The notes under the pieces: model-generated
Database searches by the model: none
The model's input: the letters and a program-made list of their open reading frames with translations, nothing else
Told to the model about the DNA's origin: nothing
Source of the DNA: Myxococcales bacterium
GTDB taxonomy: Bacteria > Myxococcota_A > Polyangia > Polyangiales > Polyangiaceae
Length of the DNA: 64,000 bases
Reading direction: 5' to 3'
NCBI GenBank assembly: GCA_005777185.1
Contig: SXNL01000007.1
Coordinates: forward strand, 1 to 64,000
Position numbers and translations under genes: made by a program
Shown: one piece after another, positions 1-8,608 of the stretch
How the letters are laid out: each line of letters opens with the position of its first letter
Position numbering within the stretch: position 1 is the first letter of the stretch

Positions 1-315
1 CCGCCAGTCGGCACGACCCGCGGGTTCGTTGCGCAGGAATCGGGCTCGGGCGCGGGCTCGGGCTCGGGCTCGAAAATGAGGGGATTCCTCAGGGCGCGGG
101 TAGATGCGCTGCCCGCCGACGGGCGAGTCGAAACGGTCGACGACGTAGTTCGCGAACGCGTTCGGCGAGAGGTTCGCGATGTAGAGCCCGCGGACCTCGC
201 CCGAGCGGATGACCTCGGCCGCGATGCGGCGGACGTCCGCGTCCGAGACGCGGTGGTCGAGCTCGACCGCGTAGTCGGCCGACATGCCGTTGTAGCTGAT
301 GTTGAGGATCGCCAT
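1..315 (-). CDS. Small conserved hypothetical protein (MAILNISYNGMSADYAVELDHRVSDADVRRIAAEVIRSG...), runs off the left edge
   Basis: ATG at 315 on the minus strand preceded by a strong SD (aaaaggagaa). Open frame to position 1. Absent from the ORF track because it is truncated. C-terminal part runs through a GAGCCC hexanucleotide repeat, so that end is uncertain. Confidence 0.6.
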   Translation of the reverse strand, partial: MAILNISYNGMSADYAVELDHRVSDADVRRIAAEVIRSGEVRGLYIANLSPNAFANYVVDRFDSPVGGQRIYPRPEESPHFRARARARARARFLRNEPAGRADWR

Positions 316-329
316 GGTCGTTCTCCTTT

Positions 330-668
330 TCAGGTCTTCATGCCGGACGCACGCCGGAGGAGCGCGGCCCACCAGGGCTCGGGCTCGACGGGCGTATCCA
401 CGTTTCGTGCACCCCGCCTCTGACGGCGGATCATGCCGTCCGGAGCGGCGACGGAGAATGCAAGCCGCGGGCCGAGCGCACCGTGCAGCGCCTCCATGGT
501 CGTCTCGTCCTCGTGCGAGAACGCGCGGGGGCCGACCGGGTGGCTGTGCGCGATCTCGACGAGCTTCTCGATCGCCTTCTCCCAGCGCGCGCGGATCTCG
601 GGCCAGCCTCCTCGAAAGAAGAGCTCAGCCCACCGCGAACCTAGACGAATAGATAGGTCCTGAATCCT
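330..668 (-). CDS. JAMM/MPN (JAB)-type metalloprotease-like reading frame, start codon unresolved
   Basis: Manual minus-strand translation gives ...WAELFFRGGWPEIRARWEKAIEKLVEIAHSHPVGPRAFSHEDETTMEALHGALGPRLAFSV...GMKT*. HSHPVGPRAFSHED fits HxHx7SxxD exactly. No ATG/GTG/TTG between the upstream in-frame stop (669-671) and the motif. Confidence 0.55.
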   Translation of the reverse strand, partial: RIQDLSIRLGSRWAELFFRGGWPEIRARWEKAIEKLVEIAHSHPVGPRAFSHEDETTMEALHGALGPRLAFSVAAPDGMIRRQRRGARNVDTPVEPEPWWAALLRRASGMKT

Positions 669-1185
669 TCAGGATATCATCCGGCCCGTCGTTGGCGGGC
701 GCGTGCCCCAGGATGGAGGTCGCCTGCAGGAACTTCAGCCCGAGCACGCAGCCCCCCTGCTCCTCCTGCACCCAGACCACCTTCGCCTTGCGCTGCCAGG
801 CGCAAGCGTCTTCTCGCACCTCGACCGTCATCTCCAACCCCCGCGTGACGACGGCGTCCTCGACGAGCACGCGGAGCCCCCCATCGCTCACGTTGAGGGT
901 CCAGCCGCCATGGCTCTCGTGCAACGACCAGATCGTCATGCGCGCCGAGAGCGGCCGCCTCGGGCTCACGCGGCGGTGGCTCTCCCGGATCGACCGCTCC
1001 GGGCCCTTCACGGCCGGGCGCTCCCCGGACCCGGGCGCCTCGGTCTGCGCAGGTGGCCGCACCGTGTCGGGGAGCGGCACGCGGGGCAAGGGGGCCGGCC
1101 GCCTCGCGCGTTGCGGCAACGCGACCAGCGTGTGAATCGGGATGTCCTCGGCCTCGAGGGTCTCCAGCCTGTACGCGTACCGCAT
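625..1185 (-). CDS. PilZ-like domain protein
   Basis: ORF MRYAYRLETLEAEDIPIHTLV... with C-terminal PilZ-like segment (LNVSDGGLRVLVEDAVVTRGLEMTVEVRE...VVWVQEEQGGCVLGLKFL). Confidence 0.7.
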   Translation of the reverse strand: MRYAYRLETLEAEDIPIHTLVALPQRARRPAPLPRVPLPDTVRPPAQTEAPGSGERPAVKGPERSIRESHRRVSPRRPLSARMTIWSLHESHGGWTLNVSDGGLRVLVEDAVVTRGLEMTVEVREDACAWQRKAKVVWVQEEQGGCVLGLKFLQATSILGHAPANDGPDDILKDSGPIYSSRFAVG

Positions 1186-1276
1186 GAGCGAAAAAACGAC
1201 CGCCCGCGCGGGGGATTAACGTCCGGGTTCTCTCGCCCGTCCTGTCGTGAGAAGGTATCCTTCCTTGTCGCCCCCC

Positions 1277-2677
1277 ATGGATCGCACCCTGCCCCGGCCC
1301 GGTGACGTCGTCGCCGGCAAGTACGAGATCGAGCGCATCGCCGGCGAGGGCGGCATGGGCGTCGTGTACGCGGCGAGGCACGTGGTGTTCAACCAGCGGG
1401 TCGCCCTCAAGGTCCTCTTCGCCGAGACGGCCGCGAGGGACTCCGCGGTGGAGCGCTTCGCCCGCGAGGTGCAGGCCGCCGCCCGCATCAAGAGCGCCCA
1501 CGTCGCGCACGTCATGGACGCGGGGGCGATCGAGAACGGGCTGCCGTTCCTCGCGATGGAGTTCCTGGAGGGCGAGAACCTGGAGCAGTTGCTCGAGCGC
1601 AAGGCTCGCCTCCCGATGGAGGACGTGGCGAGCTACATCCTCCAGGCCCTCGAGGCGGTCGGCCTCGCCCACGCGCAGGGGATCATCCACCGCGACCTCA
1701 AGCCGCCGAACCTTTTCATCGCGATCCAGCCCGACGGCTCGAAGATCCTCAAGATCCTCGACTTCGGGATCTCGAAGACGATGAAGAAGGCGGACCGAAA
1801 CGACAAGGTCCTCACGAACGACGGCAACATCCTCGGCTCGCCAGCGTACATGTCGCCCGAGCAGCTCCGCGATCCCAGGCTGATCGACCACCGCGCCGAC
1901 ATCTGGTCGCTCGGCGCCGTCATGTACGAGCTCATCACGGGGGTGATGCCGTTCGATGCCGACGGAGGCATCGGTGAGGTCTTCGCGGCGATCCTCGAGA
2001 AGGACCCGATCCCGCCCCGCGCGAGGAACCCCGAGGTCCCCGAGGGCCTCGAGAGGGTCGTGCTGCGTTGCCTCCAGAAGTCGCCGGACGCGCGCTTCCA
2101 GTCCGCCTACGCCTTCGCGACCGAGCTTGCGCCCTTCGCGCACGAGTCCTGGCGCCACATCCCGCTCAAGCTCGACACCATCGTCGCGCGCGAGAGCATG
2201 AGGGACCTGCCCACACCCGGCTACGGCATCGAGGCGGTGAGCTTCGTGCGGCCCGATTCGCGCGCCTCGGTGCCAGGCCTGGGGCCGCTCCGCCCCGTCG
2301 CGCCGTCGTCCCCGACGCTGCCCGAGGGATCGCAGCCGGGGTTCACGGTGCCCACCCCCGAGGGCAAGCGCCCTGGCCGCACGCGCGTGATCGTCGCGGC
2401 GGTCGCCGTCGCGGTCGCCGGATCGCTCGCGCTCGGGTTCCTCCTCCTTCGCCAGCCGCCGATCCAGGGCGCGATCCGCTCGGCGCCGCCACCCGCGCAG
2501 GACCTGACGAGCGAACCCATCAGCTTCTCGAAACCGGCGACCACTGCCCCCGCGCCCAGCGACTCCGTGACCGAGCCAGCGGAGGTGCCGGCGGCGAGCG
2601 CGGACTCGGGCGCGCCGAAGGTCGCCGGCCCACAAAAGAAGCCGCTGCGCCCGAAGTTCCTGCATACTCCGGACTAG
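1277..2677 (+). CDS. Serine/threonine protein kinase (Hanks type) with C-terminal TM segment
   Basis: GKYEIERIAGEGGMGVVYAARH (P-loop), HRDLKPPN, DFG, SPAYMSPEQ; hydrophobic VIVAAVAVAVAGSLALGFLLL. Confidence 0.93.
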   Translation: MDRTLPRPGDVVAGKYEIERIAGEGGMGVVYAARHVVFNQRVALKVLFAETAARDSAVERFAREVQAAARIKSAHVAHVMDAGAIENGLPFLAMEFLEGENLEQLLERKARLPMEDVASYILQALEAVGLAHAQGIIHRDLKPPNLFIAIQPDGSKILKILDFGISKTMKKADRNDKVLTNDGNILGSPAYMSPEQLRDPRLIDHRADIWSLGAVMYELITGVMPFDADGGIGEVFAAILEKDPIPPRARNPEVPEGLERVVLRCLQKSPDARFQSAYAFATELAPFAHESWRHIPLKLDTIVARESMRDLPTPGYGIEAVSFVRPDSRASVPGLGPLRPVAPSSPTLPEGSQPGFTVPTPEGKRPGRTRVIVAAVAVAVAGSLALGFLLLRQPPIQGAIRSAPPPAQDLTSEPISFSKPATTAPAPSDSVTEPAEVPAASADSGAPKVAGPQKKPLRPKFLHTPD

Positions 2678-2756
2678 CGCCGGTTCGCCGCAGACCTCAC
2701 CCTCCCGGCCTGCCCTCCGAGAAAGGGAGGGGAGGAGCGCTACCGGCCCGTGCCTC

Positions 2757-3764
2757 ATGGTCTCACGCCGTTTCCTCGCCCGGGGATTGCTCGCGCTCGC
2801 GCTACCCTCCTCCGCTCTCGCGGAGGTGCCCGCGGAGGGCACCCATGCGCCCGCGCGAGAGAGCCCCGAGGCGCGCGCGGAGCGGCTGTTCCACCAGGCC
2901 GAGCGCCACTTCGACGCGGGCGAGATCGCCCCCGCCTGCCAGGCGTGGTCGGAGAGCCTGAAGCTCGCGCCCAAGCTCGGCACGCTGCTCAACCTCGCGC
3001 TCTGTCACGAGACCCAGGGCAAGACCGCGACCGCGTGGACGGAGTACCACTACGGCGCGGCGTGGGCGGCCCAGAACGATCAGAAGGAGCGGCAGGAGTT
3101 CGCGCATGATCACGCGCGCGGCCTCGAGCGGAAGCTGCCGCGCATCCAGCTCCAGCTGCCCGAGGACCGGCAGATCGCGGTCATCGAGATCGACGGGGAG
3201 CCCCTGCCAGAGCCCTACTGGTTCCTGCCGCACTACCTCGACCCGGGCGATCACACGATCACGGTCTCCGCGCCGGGCAAGGTGCGGAGAACGATCGAGG
3301 TCCACGTCCTCGCGGGGCTGAGCGCGCAGAGCGTGCCCATCCTGCCGCTCGACGATGCGCCGCTCCCGGCCACGCCGCGCGGGGCAGCGCCTTCGCCGCC
3401 AGCGGGGACGCAGCGGTGGGACACGCGGTGGCGCACCGTCGGCTACGGCACCCTCGGCGCGGGCCTCGTCGGCATCGGCATGGGGTCCGTGTTCGGGATC
3501 CGCGCGATATCCCTGCGCGACGACATCGGCTCGCGCTGCGCGGGGAGCGCGTGCACGCCTGAAGGGGCCGCGATCCGGGACGACGCGCGGACCAGTGCCA
3601 CGATATCGACGGTGTCGTTCGCGGCCGGCGCGGTCGCGCTCGGCGTCGGCGCGTTTCTCGTGGTCACCGGGAAGCGTCCGGTGCCCGACGCTTCCACGCG
3701 GGCGGCGCTCGTTCCCTTCCTGGATCCAGGCATGCGCGCCGTGGGCGTTCGAGGCGCCTTCTGA
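2757..3764 (+). CDS. TPR-like/PEGA-type secreted or membrane protein
   Basis: Signal peptide, then AERLFHQAERHFDAGEIAPACQAWSESLKLAPKLGTLLNLALCHETQGKTATAW (TPR-like) and a later TM segment. Confidence 0.8.
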   Translation: MVSRRFLARGLLALALPSSALAEVPAEGTHAPARESPEARAERLFHQAERHFDAGEIAPACQAWSESLKLAPKLGTLLNLALCHETQGKTATAWTEYHYGAAWAAQNDQKERQEFAHDHARGLERKLPRIQLQLPEDRQIAVIEIDGEPLPEPYWFLPHYLDPGDHTITVSAPGKVRRTIEVHVLAGLSAQSVPILPLDDAPLPATPRGAAPSPPAGTQRWDTRWRTVGYGTLGAGLVGIGMGSVFGIRAISLRDDIGSRCAGSACTPEGAAIRDDARTSATISTVSFAAGAVALGVGAFLVVTGKRPVPDASTRAALVPFLDPGMRAVGVRGAF

Positions 3765-4309
3765 TGCGCCGCGAGGGGGCGGCGGCGCTCGTGCTCTCCG
3801 CGGCGGCGGGCTGCTCCTACCTCATCGGCGTCTCCGGGGACGCAACCTTGCTTCCGGCCGAGGGCGATGCGAGCGACGCCGGGCACGCGCAGGATGGCCT
3901 CGCGCCCGTCCTCGACGCGGGCCTCGCGATGCCCGACGCCGATGGAATGTCGCCGTTCTCGTCTCCGGGCGTGATCGCGTGCGCGGGCGGCACGTGCGCC
4001 GTGCCCGACAACGCCTGCTGCCACCCACCGGAGGCCGGCGCGGCGTGCCAGCCCGAGAGCACGCCCTGCGCGGGCCCGGAGCGCGTGTGCGACGAGACCG
4101 AGGACTGTCCCGAAGGCGAGGTGTGCTGCGTCGTCGAGGTGCGGACCACCGCGTTCGGCACGGCGTGCCGCGAGGCGTGCGATCCGGGACAGCCGCGGGC
4201 CTGCGCGAGGCCGTCGGAGTGCGACGGGAGGCCGTGCGTCGAGATCGCTTGCGCGGGAACGCGTGTGCGGACCTGCAACGGCGAGGGGGCGGAGGCCGGC
4301 TGCAAGTAG
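3764..4309 (+). CDS. Cys-rich putative lipoprotein
   Basis: ORF overlaps the upstream stop (TGATGC junction); lipobox-like AAAGCSYLIG; multiple Cys. Confidence 0.7.
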   Translation: MRREGAAALVLSAAAGCSYLIGVSGDATLLPAEGDASDAGHAQDGLAPVLDAGLAMPDADGMSPFSSPGVIACAGGTCAVPDNACCHPPEAGAACQPESTPCAGPERVCDETEDCPEGEVCCVVEVRTTAFGTACREACDPGQPRACARPSECDGRPCVEIACAGTRVRTCNGEGAEAGCK

Positions 4310-4333
4310 GGGCGGAACTTTTCGCCCACCCGG

Positions 4334-5077
4334 TTGTCACGCCGGCGGATGAAAGACCCGCGCGCCAGGCCCGTGGCCGGCGCGGCCGGCGCCGGTTCGA
4401 CCCCCGCGGCCGACCCCGCGCTGGCGTCCACCCTTACCCATTTACCTCCGAAGCTGGCACGATGGCTCGACGTGGCCCTCCCTGACGAAGTCGAAGCGCG
4501 GCTCGTGGAGCGCCTCGTGGCGCGCGACGAGCGAGCCTTCAACGAGCTCGTCCGCACCTACGAGCGGCGGGTCGTGGGGCTGGTCACCCGCATGCTGAAC
4601 AACCGCGCGGAGGCCGAGGAGGTCAGCCAGGAGGTCTTCGTCCAGGTGTTCAAGGGCATCGGGTCGTTCCGCCGCGACGCGAAGCTATCGACGTGGATCT
4701 TCTCCATCACGATGAACCTCACGAAGAACCGCTCGAAGTACCTCGCGCTCCGCAAGACACGCCAGCAGGACGAGCTCGGCGGCGTCATCGAGCGCGCGGC
4801 CTTCGGTGACTCCGCCAAGACCAACGCGAGCCGCATCGAGCGGCCCGACGAGGCGCTCGCCGGCAAGCAGATCGAGACCATCGTCCAGGAGGCCATGCTG
4901 GAGATCGACCCCTCCTTCCGCGAGTGCCTCATTTTGCGCGACGTCGAGGAGTTGAGCTACGAGGAGATCGAGACCATCACGGGCCTTCCCGCGGGCACCG
5001 TGAAGAGCAAGCTGTTCCGTGCGAGGAACAAGCTGCGCGAGATCGTCGAGGAGCGACTCGGAGAGAAGCTGAGATGA
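4334..5077 (+). CDS. ECF-type RNA polymerase sigma factor
   Basis: Sigma region 2 (FNELVRTYERRVVGLVTRMLNNRAEAEEVSQEVFVQVF) and region 4 (ELSYEEIETITGLPAGTVKSKLFRARNKLREIV). Confidence 0.93.
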   Translation: MSRRRMKDPRARPVAGAAGAGSTPAADPALASTLTHLPPKLARWLDVALPDEVEARLVERLVARDERAFNELVRTYERRVVGLVTRMLNNRAEAEEVSQEVFVQVFKGIGSFRRDAKLSTWIFSITMNLTKNRSKYLALRKTRQQDELGGVIERAAFGDSAKTNASRIERPDEALAGKQIETIVQEAMLEIDPSFRECLILRDVEELSYEEIETITGLPAGTVKSKLFRARNKLREIVEERLGEKLR

Positions 5078-5373
5078 GCGACCAGGACCCCCCCGACTCC
5101 GCCGACGACCGCCTGATGAAGGACCTCATCAAGCGCTCGCTCGGCGCGCGCGACGACGACCCGCTCGCCCCCACACCGGGCCATCCGGAAGGAAAGAGCC
5201 TGCTTCCCGCGGTGCAGAAGAAGCTCCGGGTCCGGTCGAAGGGGAAGTTCTACGGGGACGGCTGGTCCACGTCGCAGAGCAAGATCAGCTACGCGGTGAT
5301 CGCGCTCGTGATGCTGCTCGTGATCGCCCTGTGCTGGTTCGCCCTCGGCCCCACCGGGGTCACGGGGCACTGA
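5074..5373 (+). CDS. Small single-pass membrane protein, candidate anti-sigma partner
   Basis: ATGA overlap with the sigma gene; MSDQDPPDSADDRLMKDLIKRSL... with TM segment YAVIALVMLLVIALCWFAL. Confidence 0.7.
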   Translation: MSDQDPPDSADDRLMKDLIKRSLGARDDDPLAPTPGHPEGKSLLPAVQKKLRVRSKGKFYGDGWSTSQSKISYAVIALVMLLVIALCWFALGPTGVTGH

Positions 5374-5390
5374 CGCGGACGCGAACCTGA

Positions 5391-6200
5391 CTACGCCACC
5401 CAGCGGGCGAGCACGACCGTGATGTTGTCGGGGCCGCCGTTCTCGTTCGCACGCTCGATCAGCCGTGAGGCGGAGCGCTTCAGGTCCTGGCCCTGCCCCT
5501 CGGTCACGATCTCGAGGATCTCGTCGTCGGTGACCGGACCGGAGAGGCCGTCCGAGCAGAGCAGGTACAGGTCGTCGGCCCGCGGCTGCTCGAAACGCGT
5601 GTCCACCTTGACGGTGTCCTTCATGCCGAGGGCGCGCACGATGACGTTCTTGTGCGGGAAGTTCGCGATCTCCTCGGGCGTGAGGCGACGCATCTTGATG
5701 TAGTCGTTGAGGAGCGAGTGGTCCTCCGTCAGGAGCTCGAGCTTGGCGTCGCGCGCGCGGTACACCCGGGAGTCCCCGACGTGGGCCACGTAGACGCCGC
5801 CCTCCACGGCGAACATCGTGACGAGCGTGGTGCCCATTCCGCGCTGTTTGGCGTCGCGCTGAGCGCTCTCGTAGATCCGGAGGTTGGCGAGCTTGATGGC
5901 CGTGATCAGACGGTTTTCCTCGTAGCCCTTGGAGCGGTCCATCTTGTAGGGCCATGTGCGCTCGGGATCGTCGGCCGTCGCGACGAAGAACTCGCGCATG
6001 GCGTCGACCGCCATCTTGCTCGCGACCTCGCCCGAGGCGTGGCCCCCCATGCCGTCCGCAACGATGTACAGGCCGCTCTCCTCGATGATCGAGAAGTTGT
6101 CCTCGTTGTGGTTGCGCTTCATGCCGACGTTCGTCTCGCCGGCGACCTCGATTCGAAGGGCCACGACCCCATCCTTCCAAGAAGGATGGAGCCGTGTCAA
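5391..6200 (-). CDS. PP2C-family Ser/Thr phosphatase
   Basis: RIEVAGETNVGMKRNHNEDNF, VADGMGGHASGEVAS, HVGDSRVYR, LLCSDGLSGPVTDDEI, GGPDNITVVLA. Confidence 0.93.
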   Translation of the reverse strand: MTRLHPSWKDGVVALRIEVAGETNVGMKRNHNEDNFSIIEESGLYIVADGMGGHASGEVASKMAVDAMREFFVATADDPERTWPYKMDRSKGYEENRLITAIKLANLRIYESAQRDAKQRGMGTTLVTMFAVEGGVYVAHVGDSRVYRARDAKLELLTEDHSLLNDYIKMRRLTPEEIANFPHKNVIVRALGMKDTVKVDTRFEQPRADDLYLLCSDGLSGPVTDDEILEIVTEGQGQDLKRSASRLIERANENGGPDNITVVLARWVA

Positions 6201-6203
6201 CCG

Positions 6204-7193
6204 CTACTTCTCCGGAGGTGAGCGCAGGATGACCGACACGTCGCGGAACTTTCCGTCGCCATAGACGAGCAGCTTCACGTTCTGGCCGATCTGCTTGGTC
6301 GCGATGACCTCGGCGAGGCCCTCGAATGTGTCGATCGGCTTCCCGTCCACGGCGACGATGAGGTCCCCGTTCTCGCCGGCGCGCAGGCCCGCCTTCTCGG
6401 CCGGGCTCTGCGGCATGACGCCAAGGACGCGGACTCCCTTCACATTTCCGTGCGCGGCCGGCGCCACGCCGAGCCCGAGCCAGGGCGCGGGCCGCACAGC
6501 CGAGGCGGGGGTACGCATGAGGAACTGGCGGATCACCGAGATGGGGACCCCGATCGTGACGGGGACGCAGGGGCCGTCGCCGACCTTGCAAGCCCGCGCG
6601 AGCAACGCGACCACGCTGCCCGACGGATCCAGGATGGGTGTCCCCGCGGCGGAAGGGCTCCCCTTGAGGTCGAGGTCGAGGACGTTGCCGAGGGTCTCGC
6701 CCTCCTTCGTCCTCGCGTCCGTCCGCATCTTCAGGAGGACCGGTACGAGCGCCGGCACCTTTCCCCGGAGGGGAGTCGCGGTCTTGAGCTCGATCGCCGT
6801 GGGATCGGCGTCGCTCGCGACCAGGCCGTCCTTCCACGTCCCGCTCTGCGGCACGAGAAGGGCGAGATCCCACGCGGGATCGCGGTGCCCGACCTTGACC
6901 CTGACGACGCTCCCGTCGGCGTACCTGAGGTCGGCCACGTCCGACCCCGCGAGCGGGGAGAGCGCCGTCACCACCCGCCCGTCCTTCGCGAGGATGGTGC
7001 CGATCGCGAGCGGGCGACCATCACGCTCTATCAGGGCAAGGCCCTTGTGGAGGGGCGTCTCCAGCGGCGGCTGGGGTGCCGCCGTGGCCTGCCCCGGCGG
7101 CGGCAACGGCGGCGGTGGCGGAGGCGCCGCGTGCACGACCGTCGAGAGGGCGACGACGGCGACGGCGGCGAGCGGGCGGGTGGGGTTGCGCAT
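6204..7193 (-). CDS. HtrA/trypsin-like-fold protein with C-terminal PDZ domain, possibly catalytically inactive
   Basis: Start at MRNPTRPLAAVAVVALSTVVHA (signal peptide). PDZ segment GVRVLGVMPQSPAEKAGLRAGENGDLIVAVDGKPI. Protease-like part lacks recognisable catalytic His and Ser. Confidence 0.78.
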   Translation of the reverse strand: MRNPTRPLAAVAVVALSTVVHAAPPPPPPLPPPGQATAAPQPPLETPLHKGLALIERDGRPLAIGTILAKDGRVVTALSPLAGSDVADLRYADGSVVRVKVGHRDPAWDLALLVPQSGTWKDGLVASDADPTAIELKTATPLRGKVPALVPVLLKMRTDARTKEGETLGNVLDLDLKGSPSAAGTPILDPSGSVVALLARACKVGDGPCVPVTIGVPISVIRQFLMRTPASAVRPAPWLGLGVAPAAHGNVKGVRVLGVMPQSPAEKAGLRAGENGDLIVAVDGKPIDTFEGLAEVIATKQIGQNVKLLVYGDGKFRDVSVILRSPPEK

Positions 7194-7341
7194 GACGGAT
7201 CCCTCCGGCTGAGAGCAAGACGGGGGCCAGGGGCCGGGCGCGGCGCGCTGGCGTGAAGGCACGCGCGAGCGTGCCAAAGTCGAGCATAGCAGGCGGGCCT
7301 GCGCTTGACAGGAGCGGACGGGTGTAGTTCAGAGTTCACGC

Positions 7342-7623
7342 ATGGCGACCAGCGGTAGTCACAGTCACGGGCCTCCGCCCCTGCCCGAGCCGAGGACGCC
7401 CGCCTGGCTCACGGCGCTGGGCGGCCTCCTCTTCGTGGGCGTGGCCGTCTGCTGGGCCTCACGTCCGACGGAGCCGGGCGCGACGGAGACGAAGGCGACC
7501 ACGGGCACGGCCACCGCCACCGCCACCGCGCTGCCCGCGGGCAACGCGTCCGCCCCGCCTCCCCCGGCCGGCGCCGCGAGCGCCCTGCAGCGCGCGCTCC
7601 ACCCGCGCCGCCCCGCGCACTGA
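7342..7623 (+). CDS. Small single-pass membrane protein
   Basis: MATSGSHSHGPPPLPEPRTPAWLTALGGLLFVGVAVCWA...; immediately upstream of argC. Confidence 0.5.
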   Translation: MATSGSHSHGPPPLPEPRTPAWLTALGGLLFVGVAVCWASRPTEPGATETKATTGTATATATALPAGNASAPPPPAGAASALQRALHPRRPAH

Positions 7624-7630
7624 GCCGATC

Positions 7631-8608
7631 TTGTCCACGGAGCGCGTCCGCGTCGGGGTCGTCGGTGCCTCGGGCTACTCCGGGACGCTCGCCGCGCGCA
7701 TCCTCGCGCGTCACCCGCGGTTCGAACTCGCGTTCGCCACCTCGGATCTCCGCCGCGGCCGACCCCTGGCGCACCTCGGCATCCGCGGCGCCGGCGTCCT
7801 CGTCGCGAACGGCGAGGCTTGCGATCGCGCGTCGGACTGCGGCGCCGTCGTGCTCGCGACGCCACCCGAGGTGTCGCAGAAGCTCGCTCCGGAGCTGCGC
7901 CGCCGCCACTCGGCGGTCGTCGTCTGCGATCTATCGAACGCTTTCCGGCTCGGCGACGAGGCGCACTACGGCCTGCCCGAGCTCTTCGGCCGCCCCGTGA
8001 GCATGCTCGTGGCCAACCCCGGGTGCTACCCGACGGCCACGCTGTGCCTGCTCGCGCCGCTCGTGGCGTCGGGCCTCGTCGAGCCCGAGATCGCCGTCGA
8101 CGCCAAGAGCGGCACGACGGGCGCTGGCCGCCAGGCGAAGGAGGAGCACTCCTTCGCCGAGGTGGACGAGAACCTGCGCGCGTACAAGATCCACAACCAC
8201 CAGCACGAGCCCGAGATCGCCGCTCACCTCGCGCGCCGTGGGGGCACGGGCGTCGAGATCACGTTCGTGCCGCACCTCTTGCCCGTGCGGCGCGGCATCC
8301 TCATCACCGCCTACGCGCGCCTCCGCGCGGGGATCCCGGTGGCCGCGCCCGAGGAGGCGTTACGTGCATTCTACAAGGACTCGCGCTTCGTGCGCGTCGT
8401 GGCGCCACACGAGGTGTCGCTCGCGGAGGTCGTGGGCACGAACGACGTCGCGGTCGCGGTGTCGGTCCGCGGTCGGAGCGTGGTGGGCCTCGCCAGCATC
8501 GACAACCTGCTCAAGGGTGCGTCCGGCCAGGCCGTGCAGAACCTGAACCTCGCCTTCGGTCTCGCCGAGGACGCGGGCCTCGATCACCTCGAGCGGAGCG
8601 CCCCGTGA
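7631..8608 (+). CDS. argC: N-acetyl-gamma-glutamyl-phosphate reductase
   Basis: GVVGASGYSGTLAARIL, NPGCYPTATLCLLAPL, KSGTTGAGRQAKEE; TTG start. Confidence 0.95.
   Translation: MSTERVRVGVVGASGYSGTLAARILARHPRFELAFATSDLRRGRPLAHLGIRGAGVLVANGEACDRASDCGAVVLATPPEVSQKLAPELRRRHSAVVVCDLSNAFRLGDEAHYGLPELFGRPVSMLVANPGCYPTATLCLLAPLVASGLVEPEIAVDAKSGTTGAGRQAKEEHSFAEVDENLRAYKIHNHQHEPEIAAHLARRGGTGVEITFVPHLLPVRRGILITAYARLRAGIPVAAPEEALRAFYKDSRFVRVVAPHEVSLAEVVGTNDVAVAVSVRGRSVVGLASIDNLLKGASGQAVQNLNLAFGLAEDAGLDHLERSAP

Noticed and set aside
35-73. GGGCTC/GAGCCC hexanucleotide repeat as a phase-variation or CRISPR-like element
   Set aside because: Only a few imperfect copies, multiples of 6 (frame-neutral), no spacers. 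Probably low-complexity coding DNA.
677-2992. 771-aa minus-strand ORF and other long ORFs opposite real genes (e.g. 8584-12120 -, 11085-13892 -, 5' part of 15619-19401 -, 5' part of 29512-34686 +)
   Set aside because: Extreme Arg/Gly/Ala-rich composition with no family motifs, antisense to clearly conserved genes. Expected artefact of very high GC third positions.
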